This document shows, piece after piece, positions 38,484-49,999 of a stretch of DNA of 64,000 nucleotides. A model generated the notes under the pieces. It made no database searches. It was given only the letters and a program-made list of their open reading frames with translations, and had not been told where the DNA came from. The first letter of the stretch is position 1, and every line of letters starts with the position of its first letter. This DNA is from Aerococcus viridans (GTDB taxonomy: Bacteria > Bacillota > Bacilli > Lactobacillales > Aerococcaceae), in NCBI RefSeq assembly GCF_001543285.1, contig NZ_CP014164.1:1922001-1986000 (forward strand). The letters run 5' to 3'. The translations under genes and the position numbers were made by a program.

Positions 38484-38551
38484 GAAATACAAAATCCCTT
38501 ATATAGTTGAATTTTATAAGCAACCATTATTAGGTATATTTAAAAGCAAAT

Positions 38552-38583
38552 AAAAAAACACTAGGAAAATAAGTCTCCTAGTG
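38552..38583 (-). terminator. Terminator of the acyl-CoA synthetase gene
   Basis: CACTAGGA/TCCTAGTG stem on the minus strand followed by TTTTTTT. Confidence 0.9.
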
Positions 38584-38601
38584 CCTAATTTAATCCTTAT
38601 T

Positions 38602-40137
38602 TTAACTACCTGCGCTTGCTGTCAAATTTTCTTTAGCGTGCGCTGACATCATACGGCTAAGTTCTAGACGGTCTGGTTTACCAACCGAGTTAACTGGGAT
38701 TTCATCAATTTCCATGTAAAGTTTTGGCGTCTTATATCCGGCAAGTTTTTCCAGGCAGAATTGATCTAGTACTTCTTGGAATTTGTCTGCACCTTCAACA
38801 TCTTGATTGACCATAATCGCTGCTGAAACAGATTCACCAAATTTTGGATGTTCAAATCCAAGTACAATAGCTGATTTAACCAATGGATGTTGGGTTAATA
38901 CGGCCTCAACTTCAGATGGTAGGACATTTTCCCCACCAGTAATAATCAATTCTTTCAAACGATTGACTAAAGTCATTTCACCATGTTCGTTTAAGTAAGC
39001 TAAATCCCCAGTTCTAAAATAGCCATCGTGGAAAGCTTTGGCATTTTCTTCAGGCAACTTCCAGTAACCAGGTGTTACGTTCTTACCTTTCACTAACAAT
39101 TCACCAATTTCACCTTGCGGTAATGGATGCATCTCGTCATCTACAACGATCATTTCATCAAATAAAAGAGGAGAACCAATTGTAGCTGGGCGCTCATTAG
39201 CGCGTTGACTAGTATTAAACGTTAATAAAGGCGCTTCGGTCAATCCGTAGGCGTTAATGATAATTTTACCCATTTGCTGGAAAACTTTTTGTACAGCTGG
39301 TAATGGTGGTGACCCTCCTGCGACTAATAAGTCTACGCTCATTAAGTTTTCTGGTTTAAAGTCAGGTGAAGCGATAATACCGTAGTACATGGTTGGAATC
39401 ATGACTAGTACATTTGGTTTGTAAGTACGGATCCAATCGTTAATGGTTTCATAGTTGAAGTAGCGTTCTAACACTAATTGACCACCTACAACTAACATTG
39501 GTATCGCAATATCAATAAAACCTAAAATGTGGAACATTGGGGTTGAGCCAATTGTTACCCAATCTTCACTCATTCTCCAAGAAATGATTTGATTGAATAC
39601 GTTATTTAGATAACTTTCATGGGTATGAATGACCCCTTTTGGTCGACCGGTTGAACCTGAGGTATAAATTAATAAAATAGGATCTTGCCAATCAATAGAC
39701 ACACTCTCAAAAGGTTGATGGTTACTTAAATCCATCATTTGATTGTATTCAGCCTCGTCCACATTGTACTTGATGTAAGCGTCAGGTACTTCTGATAGAC
39801 GGTCTAAATGGTTAGTTGCATATAAAATATATTCAATACCTGCATCTTCTACCACTCGGGCAATTTCTACTGGTTTTAACCGCCAGTTGAGTGGAACGAA
39901 GACTGCACCAATCTTAATTGCAGCTAACAACATATCAATAATAGCAATATCGTTAGGCGCAAAAGTGGCAATTCGGTCTCCCTTTTTGATGCCTGCATCC
40001 TCTACCAAGTGCCGAGCTAAAATTTCCGCTCGTTGATTTAATTCTTGATAGGTAAATTCTGTTTGTTTCAATGGATCAATCACCGCCACTTTTTCAGGGG
40101 AAGTAATTGCGCGCGTTTTAATCCAGTCCAAATTCAT
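38602..40137 (-). CDS. Long-chain-type fatty acid--CoA ligase
   Basis: 511-residue acyl-adenylate/CoA ligase that activates carboxylic acids for beta-oxidation. ATP-binding P-loop LIYTSGSTGRPKG (about 170), NAYGLTEAP, YFRTGDLAYL, ITGGENVLPSEVE and the C-terminal catalytic Lys in NSVGKPDR are all present. ATG 40137 follows TAAGGAGAG. A perfect cre box lies about 30 bp upstream. Chain-length preference cannot be read from the sequence. It is the first enzyme of the pathway encoded by the neighbouring genes, from which it is separated by the IS. Confidence 0.92.
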   Translation of the reverse strand: MNLDWIKTRAITSPEKVAVIDPLKQTEFTYQELNQRAEILARHLVEDAGIKKGDRIATFAPNDIAIIDMLLAAIKIGAVFVPLNWRLKPVEIARVVEDAGIEYILYATNHLDRLSEVPDAYIKYNVDEAEYNQMMDLSNHQPFESVSIDWQDPILLIYTSGSTGRPKGVIHTHESYLNNVFNQIISWRMSEDWVTIGSTPMFHILGFIDIAIPMLVVGGQLVLERYFNYETINDWIRTYKPNVLVMIPTMYYGIIASPDFKPENLMSVDLLVAGGSPPLPAVQKVFQQMGKIIINAYGLTEAPLLTFNTSQRANERPATIGSPLLFDEMIVVDDEMHPLPQGEIGELLVKGKNVTPGYWKLPEENAKAFHDGYFRTGDLAYLNEHGEMTLVNRLKELIITGGENVLPSEVEAVLTQHPLVKSAIVLGFEHPKFGESVSAAIMVNQDVEGADKFQEVLDQFCLEKLAGYKTPKLYMEIDEIPVNSVGKPDRLELSRMMSAHAKENLTASAGS

Positions 40138-40165
40138 TGTTTATCTCTCCTTAAACATTAGAATT

Positions 40166-40179
40166 TGTAAGCGCTATCA
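40166..40179 (+). promoter_or_regulatory. cre box (CcpA site) upstream of the acyl-CoA ligase gene
   Basis: TGTAAGCGCTATCA fully matches TGWAANCGNTWNCA, 29 bp from the start codon, where bound CcpA would block transcription. Confidence 0.72.
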
Positions 40180-40338
40180 TCTTTTGTTACTCTCATTTTA
40201 CTAAAAACTCAAGCCATGTCTAGAAAATCCTTTAATTTTTAAGGAATTAAAGGAGAAGCTGGGACACAAAAGCCCAATAATAAGGGATCGCTTAAAACAA
40301 TATTGTACAATTCATAGTGAGTTTGATGATTTTGACCA

Positions 40339-40375
40339 TAAAAAATGTAGAACCAGAATTAAATCCCGGTCCTAC
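40339..40375 (-). terminator. Terminator of the ABC permease gene
   Basis: GTAGGACC/GGTTCTAC stem on the minus strand followed by ATTTTTT; it lies just after the permease stop. Confidence 0.82.
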
Positions 40376-40380
40376 TTTTA

Positions 40381-43224
40381 TTAATCTTCTTCTTTTAGTG
40401 CTGATACCATTTCCACTTTCTTCAATTTGTAGTGCATGAAGATCATGACCACAATGGAGAAGGCTAAGGTAATCAGACTTGCGTAAAGGTAAGATTGCCA
40501 TTGGATCACAATCGGGAAGAATACCTGATCGATTGCCACTGTATTTAGGATATAGCGTAGTAAGCCGTATCCTAAGAAGTTCCCAATGATAATCCCTACC
40601 ATGGTTAAGAATAAGGTTTCTCGATAAACATACATACTGACTTCAAGTGACCGGAATCCTAGCACCTTAACTGTCGCCAACTCGTGCATCCGTTCTGACA
40701 CATTAATGTTGGTTAATGAGTAGAGGACGATAAAGGCCAGCCCACCTGCAGAAATAATCAAGACGACGGTCACCAGATCAAGGGCTGATAGGGTTTCTTC
40801 AAAGTCCGTGATTTGACTAGCGTTTAAACTTGTCCCAATGACACCAGCTTCTTCATTGACTTGGTCAAAGATTGCGGATTGATCGCTAGTGGATAAGCCA
40901 CTGTCAAATTGAACAAGGGCTGTGTTTTCTTCACTTTCTTCACCGAATACCTCTTGATAGTAAGCATCTGTCATGTAGATTTCATGACCTAGATAGTTGG
41001 TGATGACGCCTTTTACAGAAAATTCATAAGGATCGTTATTGGTATCCACCAAGGTCACTGTATCTCCTGCTTGAACGCCTAACAATGATGCTAGTTTAGC
41101 GGTGATAAGAACACCATCTTCAGGTAAGGTCATTTGACTTTCAGTGTCTAATTCCTGCATTTGGAAGTAATCTTGATAGTTGCTTTCTGAGTCAAAGGCC
41201 ATGACACTCACGATTTGTTGGGTGATTGAATCGTCATCGGTCATCAGCACATCACGGGTCAGCGGTAAAACATTCTCCACGTCACCATTATCTGATAAAT
41301 CGGTGACTACTTGGTCGCGGTCTTCTTGACTGGCATCCATATTGAGTGACAGGCTACCGTCATACATTTTCACTTGGTTGAATTGTTCATTTGGTAGACC
41401 TGAAATAGAGTCAGATAGACCGAATCCAGTGACAATCAACATGGCACATCCGGCAACCCCGATAATGGTCATCAAGTTACGCCCTTTATAGAGGAAGATG
41501 TTCCGCCAAGTGATCTTACCTTGGAAACTCAAGCGCGACCAGAACCCTTTGAATCTTTCTAGGAAAATATGTTGGCCATTTTTCCCGGTAACAGGTTGCA
41601 ATAGGCGGGCGGTCTTCTCGTTCAGAGTCGTTCTAGTGGTTAACCAAGCTGGTACAACAGTCGTCAACAAGGAAATCCCTACTGCGATTGAGATGTCCAC
41701 AATTTGCCAAGTGTATATCATGCCAGGTAAGGCCACGGTATTGGAGAAGGCAGACACAATGATATTCGGGAATAGATAGTTACCGATTGAAATACCGATG
41801 ACCATCCCTAAAATAGCTGCCACACCTGCATACATAATGTATTTGGTTTGAATCGTACGCGGGCTATAACCTAAGGCCTTGTAAGTCCCGATTTGAACCC
41901 GCTGCTCTGTTACCATCCGTTGCATGTTGGTAAAGGAAACTAAAGCTGCAATCAGGAAGAAAATAATTGGGAAGGCTTGGCCAATTGTCGCCATGTTATC
42001 CGCATTATTTTCCCAAGCGGTATAGCCTGAGACGCCAGAACGGTCATTAATCGTATAAGTCGGTTCATCTAAATCAGCCACTGTTGATTCAGCGTCTGCA
42101 ATATCTGCTTCAGCGCTAGATAAGGATTCTTTAGCTTTCTGACTTTCACTTTCATAATCACTTCTTGCTTGGTTTAACTCACTTTGAGCTGAATCAAGAC
42201 TTGCTTGACCAGCTTCTAATTGAGCGGCCACACTAGACATGCCAGCTTGAGCTAAGGATACGCCTTCAGGTAGTTGCGACTCAATTTGACTTTCTTGTTG
42301 GTCTATTTGACTCTGGTTGTCATCAATTTCTGATTGCGCTTTGTTTAATTCACTTTCGCCAGACGCCAATTCAGACCTAGCTGAGTCAATTTCCGCTTGT
42401 CCAGATGAAATTTCTGATTCGGCTTCAGATACAATCTGGTTATAGACTTCACTTGGTCGGTAGGCGAATACGTCTTCAATTTCTGATTGCTTATCTGCGA
42501 TGACTTGATTGTATTCGTCTGAATAGGCCTCAAAATCATCTACAGAGGTCACGTCAATAGCGATACTGGTATAAATATCCCCATTAATCGCTTCAGGTGT
42601 AACCACCGCAAAACCGTTTAATTGCCCGTCTCCAAGTGCTGTCGCCCCGCGGCTAACATTTGAAATTTGCAGGGGTGAATTTACGTAGCCGACAATGGTA
42701 AAAGTCTCACCTAAAAGAGCTGGCGCACCACTTTCATCGTCTTCTGAATTAACGCCTAAATCAGTTAAACTGATCTTTTGACCAATTTGGTAGTTTTCCT
42801 CATTGGCTAATTGGTTATCAATGGCGATTTCATCGGCCGCTTTAGGTAACCGCCCTTCTTGGACATCAAATTGGTTGATATCTGATGTTTCATTGAAGTT
42901 TGGATAGAAACGGACTAAATCATGACTCGTAGCAATCTGACGGTCAACATAGGCATAGGGTTCATACACGATATCTCCCACGTCTTCCAGTAAAGCTAAA
43001 TCATCCTCGTCTAGCCCCATAGTTGACTGAATAGACATATCTTCTAAGTTGGTTTGGTTAAAATACTTGTCTGCAACCTGGATCATGTCTGGTGCAGCAG
43101 CACGGATACCCACGAAGAACCCTGTTCCCAAGGCGATAATCAGCAAGAGCGCTAAAAACCGCCCCAGGGTATTCTTAATCTCGCGAAAGCCGTCTAACCA
43201 TATTTTTCTATTCTTCATTTTCAT
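40381..43224 (-). CDS. FtsX-like ABC transporter permease with coiled-coil insert
   Basis: About 947 residues from ATG 43224 (AGGTGG at 6 nt). It has an N-terminal membrane segment (about 20-40), a large extracytoplasmic domain with a long Ser/Glu/Gln/Ala coiled coil (roughly residues 255-385), then two FtsX-type membrane modules, each with about three to four helices (around 415-560 and 820-940). The layout resembles type VII (MacB-like) exporters or mechanotransmission systems of lactic acid bacteria. It pairs with the ATPase gene 11 bp upstream. The substrate is unknown; no accessory periplasmic protein or two-component system is adjacent. Confidence 0.85.
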   Translation of the reverse strand: MKMKNRKIWLDGFREIKNTLGRFLALLLIIALGTGFFVGIRAAAPDMIQVADKYFNQTNLEDMSIQSTMGLDEDDLALLEDVGDIVYEPYAYVDRQIATSHDLVRFYPNFNETSDINQFDVQEGRLPKAADEIAIDNQLANEENYQIGQKISLTDLGVNSEDDESGAPALLGETFTIVGYVNSPLQISNVSRGATALGDGQLNGFAVVTPEAINGDIYTSIAIDVTSVDDFEAYSDEYNQVIADKQSEIEDVFAYRPSEVYNQIVSEAESEISSGQAEIDSARSELASGESELNKAQSEIDDNQSQIDQQESQIESQLPEGVSLAQAGMSSVAAQLEAGQASLDSAQSELNQARSDYESESQKAKESLSSAEADIADAESTVADLDEPTYTINDRSGVSGYTAWENNADNMATIGQAFPIIFFLIAALVSFTNMQRMVTEQRVQIGTYKALGYSPRTIQTKYIMYAGVAAILGMVIGISIGNYLFPNIIVSAFSNTVALPGMIYTWQIVDISIAVGISLLTTVVPAWLTTRTTLNEKTARLLQPVTGKNGQHIFLERFKGFWSRLSFQGKITWRNIFLYKGRNLMTIIGVAGCAMLIVTGFGLSDSISGLPNEQFNQVKMYDGSLSLNMDASQEDRDQVVTDLSDNGDVENVLPLTRDVLMTDDDSITQQIVSVMAFDSESNYQDYFQMQELDTESQMTLPEDGVLITAKLASLLGVQAGDTVTLVDTNNDPYEFSVKGVITNYLGHEIYMTDAYYQEVFGEESEENTALVQFDSGLSTSDQSAIFDQVNEEAGVIGTSLNASQITDFEETLSALDLVTVVLIISAGGLAFIVLYSLTNINVSERMHELATVKVLGFRSLEVSMYVYRETLFLTMVGIIIGNFLGYGLLRYILNTVAIDQVFFPIVIQWQSYLYASLITLAFSIVVMIFMHYKLKKVEMVSALKEED

Positions 43225-43234
43225 CAATAACCAC

Positions 43235-43948
43235 CTACCATTCAATATCTTGAATTGGTATCGGTTGAGCATTTAATTCCTGCGACGAAACAGTTCCATC
43301 ATTGATTTTGATGACTCGGTCAGCCATTGGCGCAATCGCCTGATTATGGGTGATGACAACAACAGTTGTCCCCTGTTCATTGGCTAAGTCTTGTAAGAAT
43401 CCTAACACCTTTTTCCCAGTTTCATAATCTAAAGCACCAGTCGGCTCATCACATAATAATAGCTTCGGATTTTTCGCAATCGCACGGGCAATCGATACAC
43501 GTTGCTGTTCTCCACCTGACAATTGTGAGGGGAAATTGTCCTTTCGATGATATAAGCCAACCCCTTGTAGTGCATCCTTGGCCGCTAATGAATTATCCGA
43601 AATTTCTTCCGATACCTCTACATTTTCAATAGCCGTCAAGTTAGGGATTAAGTTATAGTTTTGGAAAATGAATCCCACTTCGTCACGCCGGTAATCGGTT
43701 AACCCTTTCTCGTCATACGAAGCAATATTCTTATCAGCTACTAAAACTTCGCCTGAAGTCACTGCATCCATCCCACCTAAAATATTTAAAAGCGTCGATT
43801 TCCCAGCACCAGAAGGGCCAAGAATCACTACGAATTCGCCCTCTTCAATTTCTAAGTTTACATGGTCATTGGCTAAAATTGCGGTATTTCCTGTTCCATA
43901 TTGTTTTACGACATCCTTTAAGTGAATGTAAGCCACTATCAACACCAT
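43235..43948 (-). CDS. ABC transporter ATP-binding protein (MacB/LolD type)
   Basis: 237-residue ATPase with Walker [11 protein letters not shown]-loop [11 protein letters not shown], signature [14 protein letters not shown], Walker [12 protein letters not shown] and switch His ITHNQAIA. It is the partner of the large FtsX-type permease directly downstream. The ATG at 43948 stands close to AAGGAAA; GTG 43936 is an alternative start. Confidence 0.92.
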   Translation of the reverse strand: MVLIVAYIHLKDVVKQYGTGNTAILANDHVNLEIEEGEFVVILGPSGAGKSTLLNILGGMDAVTSGEVLVADKNIASYDEKGLTDYRRDEVGFIFQNYNLIPNLTAIENVEVSEEISDNSLAAKDALQGVGLYHRKDNFPSQLSGGEQQRVSIARAIAKNPKLLLCDEPTGALDYETGKKVLGFLQDLANEQGTTVVVITHNQAIAPMADRVIKINDGTVSSQELNAQPIPIQDIEW

Positions 43949-44167
43949 ACTTTCCTTTTTAATCTACCCTAATTCTTCGTCTTTACTCCCAATCATCCTT
44001 AATCATATACTATTTGGTCAAGCAAAATCAAAGAATCGAAATATTTAATTTAAGTTATTTCAATAATCTATGAGCTAGATGATCTTGATAAAGATATAAA
44101 TTTACTTATCTGTATGTTTAACAATTATTCATCAGTCCGATCTGACCTAGCGCCTCTTTTTCCTAAT
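43949..44167. other. Upstream region of the ABC exporter with a degenerate ISL3 end
   Basis: Gene-free. At 44129-44154 TCATCAGTCC-gatctgacctagcGCC resembles the right terminal repeat of the third IS (21 of 26 positions by eye), probably a relic of an old insertion. Confidence 0.4.
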
Positions 44168-44215
44168 CAAAAAACGCCCCTAAAGTAGCTTGTTCAAGTC
44201 TACTTCAAGGGACGT
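44168..44215 (-). terminator. Terminator of the formaldehyde-detoxification pair
   Basis: Long stem (ACGTCCCTTGAAGTAG with CTACTTTAGGGGCGT) and TTTTTT on the minus strand, directly after the hydrolase stop. Confidence 0.9.
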
Positions 44216-44225
44216 CATTGTTCTG

Positions 44226-45059
44226 TTATTTTAAATGTTGTTTGTGGAAGGCGAAGTGTTCTTCTAAGAATGTTGCGATGAAGTAGTAGCTATGGTCATA
44301 GCCTTCTACTTTTTGGTAATTGACTGCTTGACCATTTTCCTTGGCGTTTTCGAGGAAATGGCTTTCGTCTAATTGTTCTGGATAGAATTCATCTTGGCTA
44401 CCTTGGGTGATTAGAATTGACGGCGCGTCAACGTCTTTAATCAGTTCTGTGGCATCCCATTCTTTCCAAGCTTCCTCATTTTCACCTAGATAGGTTGTGA
44501 AGGCTTTAATCCCCCACGGCACTTGGCTTGGGTTTAGAATGGGTGCAAAGGCAGAGATGGCTTTGAAGCGGTTGGCGTTTTTCAAGCCAATAACTAAGGC
44601 GCCGTGTCCGCCCATTGAGTGGCCCATAATACTTTCTTGGCCCGCATAATGAGGGATTAAATCGGCCGCGATTGGCCCCAATTCATCCACAAGATAATCA
44701 TACATCTTGTAATGGTTGGCCCATGGTTCTTGTGTGGCGTTCAAATAGAATCCTGCCCCTTGACCAAGGTCATAGGCCTCGTCATCAGCAACATCTTCTC
44801 CGCGTGGTGATGTATCTGGAATCAAAACAGCTACTTGCTCTTTTTCGGCTAATCTTTGGAAACCACTTTTTTGACTAAAGTTATCGTCTGTACAAGTTAA
44901 ACCGGATAAAAACCAAACTAGCGGGATTTCTTGTCCCTTTTCATTAGAGGGCAAAAATAGACTAAAGGTCATGTCGCATTGTAAGGTATTTGAGAAATGG
45001 CGGTATTTACGGTGTTGACCGCCAAAGGCACGATTGCTAGCAATCATTTCTAAAGTCAA
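44226..45059 (-). CDS. S-formylglutathione hydrolase
   Basis: 277-residue esterase of the EstD/FghA family that splits S-formylglutathione to formate and thiol. Nucleophile elbow GHSMGGHGALV, the YLSGLTCT-like WFLSGLTCTDDN oxyanion segment, Asp in ITQGSQDEFYP and His in YDHSYYF complete the triad. The start is TTG 45059 with GGGGAG at 9 nt, lying in the end of the alcohol dehydrogenase gene, so the two are translationally coupled. The thiol partner in this organism is not shown by the window. Confidence 0.93.
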   Translation of the reverse strand: MTLEMIASNRAFGGQHRKYRHFSNTLQCDMTFSLFLPSNEKGQEIPLVWFLSGLTCTDDNFSQKSGFQRLAEKEQVAVLIPDTSPRGEDVADDEAYDLGQGAGFYLNATQEPWANHYKMYDYLVDELGPIAADLIPHYAGQESIMGHSMGGHGALVIGLKNANRFKAISAFAPILNPSQVPWGIKAFTTYLGENEEAWKEWDATELIKDVDAPSILITQGSQDEFYPEQLDESHFLENAKENGQAVNYQKVEGYDHSYYFIATFLEEHFAFHKQHLK

Positions 45060-45065
45060 TTTTCA

Positions 45066-46649
<1,584 letters not shown>

Positions 46650-47870
46650 TTATAATTTTTGGAAGATTTCTACTTTTAAGTAGTCACTTTCCGGGTTACC
46701 TTTTGGTGCCGGGAAATCTACTGGTAAGCCAAAGTCAGCTACTGGCATGATGTCCACGCGTGCGTCATCAGACCCTTCACCAATTTGTTTAATGAAATCA
46801 TCTTTAGTCATGTTGGCGGCATTTGTTGAACTTACCAAGTAACCGCCTGTGTTTAAGATTGATAATGCTGAAGCAACTAGGTTGCGGTAGTCTTTGCTGG
46901 CTTGGAACGTGTGTTTTTTCGTACGTGAGAATGATGGTGGGTCAAGGACCACGATGTCAAAACGTAAATCATGTGTTTTGGCATAATCTAAGTAGTTGAA
47001 GACATCCATCACGCGGACTTTGTGTTGGTCACCGATTTCTAAACCGTTGGCTTCGAATTGCTCTTGTGTTAATTGTAGGCTTCGTTTTGCCACATCAACA
47101 CTCATCGTTTCAGCTGCCCCGCCTAGTGCTGCAGCGACAGAGAAAGCACCTGTGTATGAGAACAAGTTCAGCAATGATTTACCTGGTGCAATTTCAGTTT
47201 GAATGTAGTTACGGACGTTACGTTGGTCAAGGAAGATCCCTGTCATCCAACCGTCATCAAGACGAACGATGTAGTTTACACCGTTTTCTTGGATGGTTAA
47301 GGTTTCAGGAATGTCGCCAGCTAAAACTTCTGATTGTTTAGCGCTGCCTGTGCCGTCTAAGTTGAATCTGTTTTTCCCAACAATACCTTTAAGTTCTGGG
47401 AATACATTGTTTAGGGCTTCTAGGATAATGTCTTTGTAGCGGTAAATACCTTCTGAATACCATTGGATCAAGGCGTAACCTGCGTACCAGTCGATTGTGA
47501 AACCGCCGATGCCGTCTCCTTCACCGTTGAAAATACGGAAGGCAGTGGTCATGTCGTCGATTAATAGGGCTTGACGTTGGTTCTTCGCTTCTTGTAATTT
47601 CGCTTGTACGAAATCAAGGTCACCAAGTAAGCCTGTGTCAGCGTTTTGGTCAGTGGTTAGGATCCACCCAACACCTTTGTGTTGTTTGGCCATGTAGCCG
47701 TATCCTAGGAATTCGTGGTCGATACCGATGATTTCGACTAGTTCTCCTTCAGTAAATGATGGTGGATTAACGAAGTCTTTCTCAGTTAAAAGGATTTGTC
47801 CTTTTTTCACTTGGACTGTTGCCCATTTACGTAGTTCCTTTTTTGGTAATTGTGTATTCTTTTTAGCCAT
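46650..47870 (-). CDS. rlmI: 23S rRNA (cytosine-5-) methyltransferase, RlmI family
   Basis: 406-residue SAM-dependent methyltransferase. An N-terminal PUA domain (about 1-80), a central RlmI-specific domain, and a Rossmann methyltransferase fold (LLNLFSYTGAFSVAA, SVDVAKRSLQL, FDIVVLDPPSFSR) are present. The family methylates C1962 of 23S rRNA in E. coli; the exact target here is inferred. It overlaps the vanZ-like gene by 8 bp. Confidence 0.9.
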   Translation of the reverse strand: MAKKNTQLPKKELRKWATVQVKKGQILLTEKDFVNPPSFTEGELVEIIGIDHEFLGYGYMAKQHKGVGWILTTDQNADTGLLGDLDFVQAKLQEAKNQRQALLIDDMTTAFRIFNGEGDGIGGFTIDWYAGYALIQWYSEGIYRYKDIILEALNNVFPELKGIVGKNRFNLDGTGSAKQSEVLAGDIPETLTIQENGVNYIVRLDDGWMTGIFLDQRNVRNYIQTEIAPGKSLLNLFSYTGAFSVAAALGGAAETMSVDVAKRSLQLTQEQFEANGLEIGDQHKVRVMDVFNYLDYAKTHDLRFDIVVLDPPSFSRTKKHTFQASKDYRNLVASALSILNTGGYLVSSTNAANMTKDDFIKQIGEGSDDARVDIMPVADFGLPVDFPAPKGNPESDYLKVEIFQKL

Positions 47871-48513
47871 TTGTATTTCTTCTCCCTTTTATGTACCTGT
47901 TGCTGATTTTCAAAATGTCATAGATCAGGTAACCGATGATTACCCCTGCGCCATTAAAAATGACGTCATCAATATGACTTACGCCTGTTTCTAAATAAAA
48001 TTGCATGGTTTCAATTGATACGGAAAATAACAATCCCCAAAGTAACGTGATGAAGAAGGCACGTTCCATCTTAAAGATATAGGGGAACATCATACCAAAT
48101 GGAAAGAACCAAACAACATTTCCAAAGAAGTTATACCAGAAGGAAAATGCGGATCCGCTTCTTAACTTAATAGTATCAACCAGTGGTACCCAATTTAATT
48201 CACTCAGCGACCGTTCAAAATTGAAGGACGCCTGCCACCATTGCCAATCATAACGTAGTACGGTTAAATGTACCAACAATATTAAATATGTGGCAAAAGT
48301 AAATTTGATTGCTTCTCTAAACCAGTCAATCGAATAGTCTGTATTCTTAGACCGTTTATAGAAAATGATTCCTGCTTGAATAACCAGTAAAGCAATCATA
48401 TAGAAGATGGTTTTATCCAAACTAAACAACGATAGCTCTACTAAATGGAAATTTAAAATTCTGCCTGCAGAAATGTCTTCTAGCCATGTAAGTAACGGCC
48501 CTAAAAAATACAT
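47863..48513 (-). CDS. VanZ-like membrane protein
   Basis: 216 residues with about five hydrophobic segments and the VanZ-family pattern NVVWFFPFGMMFPYIF, SIETMQFYLETGVSHIDDVIFNGAGVIIGY. VanZ proteins give low-level teicoplanin resistance in one context, but most chromosomal copies have no known role. ATG 48513. It overlaps rlmI and lies 41 bp after the histidine kinase gene. Confidence 0.87.
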   Translation of the reverse strand: MYFLGPLLTWLEDISAGRILNFHLVELSLFSLDKTIFYMIALLVIQAGIIFYKRSKNTDYSIDWFREAIKFTFATYLILLVHLTVLRYDWQWWQASFNFERSLSELNWVPLVDTIKLRSGSAFSFWYNFFGNVVWFFPFGMMFPYIFKMERAFFITLLWGLLFSVSIETMQFYLETGVSHIDDVIFNGAGVIIGYLIYDILKISNRYIKGRRNTNG

Positions 48514-48554
48514 CTTAGTTCAATCCTTTTGTTACTAGTCGATTGCTTTAAAAG

Positions 48555-49997
48555 CTATTCGACCTTATTTTTTTCTAGCAATGTTTCACCGTCGTAAAAT
48601 ACTAGGGTAAATATTGTCCCAACACCGGCTTCACTTTCCACGTGGATAGTGGCTTGGTGTAATTCAACGAGTTGTTTGACAATCGATAAACCTAAACCAG
48701 ATTCACCGAATTCGTTATTTTTTCGAGAAATATCTGCTTTATAGAATCGCTCCCAGATATTTTCGACTTGTTCTTTCGTCATCCCCATACCTGAATCTTT
48801 TATTTTAATATAAGTTTCCCCATCTTGAAAGGCGCTGGACATAAAAATTTCGCCATAATCAGTAAATTGTACCGCATTTTGGATGATATTGAAGATAATT
48901 TGGTGGAATCGGTCATAATCAGCGTAAATCGGCACCTCGTCTGGCATATCCAATTCAAACTTGGTGTGCTTAGCTTTGGCTGTTTCAGATAGTTGCAGGG
49001 CAATATCCTTTAAAACTTCGGCTGCATTGAATTTCGATTTCTTCAATACAATTTCATTAGATCTGATTTTTTCAATATCTAGATTTTCGTTAACTAAACG
49101 ATTTAATCGGTTGGCTTCCTTATACATCAAGTCCACAGACCGGTCAATTTTATCTTCAGGCAAGACTTTTTGTCTTAACCCTTCCAATAAACCAATCATA
49201 GTCGTTAGTGGGGTCCGGATTTCGTGGGCCACATCCATCATCAATTGACGGCGGATGTTTTCTTGCCGGTCGATTTCCACCTCAGACTCCCCTAAGGCAA
49301 CCGCCATTTGGTTAAAGTCCTTGGCTAAATCATCAAATTCATCAATATTATTTACGCCCAAACGAACGGAATAGTCCCCTTGCGCGATTTTCTGGGTCGC
49401 TTCCTGGATCCGGCGAATCCGTTTATTTTGATAGCCTGCAATAATGACTGAAAAGATGACCGCAATAATCAAAGCAATCATGATTCCTTTAACCACATTT
49501 TGCACCAGGTTATCAATAATCGCATCGGATTTGCTAGATGGCACTCCAATAACTAAGTAACCCGCAAAGGACTGGTCTTCTTCATTGGTCAGGGGCATGA
49601 AGATGGCTAAGGCATCTCCGTCTTTTTCTGTAATGCCCATTTCAAAGGTCCGTAAATTCAAATCGTGACCATTTTCTAACGTCTTCAATTCTTCATCCGT
49701 CAACTGATTATTTGGAATCATCGCTGCTTCATCGGTTGGATAAATCAATTCGTTGTCCGCATTAAAATAGAACACCTTCATATTAGACGACTGCAGTAAG
49801 GGTTCCATGGAAGTTAAGAATTCGGTTGAAATGGTCTGTCCTGAAATAAAGTGGGCAATGTCATTCAATTGTTGCTCTTGCCGCAGGAGTACTTGGTCCC
49901 TAGAAAAAGAAAACAAAGTCACCCCCATGGCTACTATGGTCACGCCGATGACCACTAGAAAGCTGAGGATTTGTTGGTAAAAAAAATTCAATTTCAT
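48555..49997 (-). CDS. Sensor histidine kinase
   Basis: 480 residues. A first membrane helix (about 8-28), an extracytoplasmic sensor of about 135 residues, a second helix (about 166-190) and HAMP are followed by a HisKA box with DVAHEIRTPLTTM (phospho-His about 256) and a HATPase domain (NIIQNAVQF, DSGMGMT, GESGLGLSIVKQL). The partner response regulator gene ends 2 bp upstream of this ATG. The signal is unknown; the architecture resembles envelope-stress kinases. Confidence 0.94.
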   Translation of the reverse strand: MKLNFFYQQILSFLVVIGVTIVAMGVTLFSFSRDQVLLRQEQQLNDIAHFISGQTISTEFLTSMEPLLQSSNMKVFYFNADNELIYPTDEAAMIPNNQLTDEELKTLENGHDLNLRTFEMGITEKDGDALAIFMPLTNEEDQSFAGYLVIGVPSSKSDAIIDNLVQNVVKGIMIALIIAVIFSVIIAGYQNKRIRRIQEATQKIAQGDYSVRLGVNNIDEFDDLAKDFNQMAVALGESEVEIDRQENIRRQLMMDVAHEIRTPLTTMIGLLEGLRQKVLPEDKIDRSVDLMYKEANRLNRLVNENLDIEKIRSNEIVLKKSKFNAAEVLKDIALQLSETAKAKHTKFELDMPDEVPIYADYDRFHQIIFNIIQNAVQFTDYGEIFMSSAFQDGETYIKIKDSGMGMTKEQVENIWERFYKADISRKNNEFGESGLGLSIVKQLVELHQATIHVESEAGVGTIFTLVFYDGETLLEKNKVE

Positions 49998-49999
49998 TG

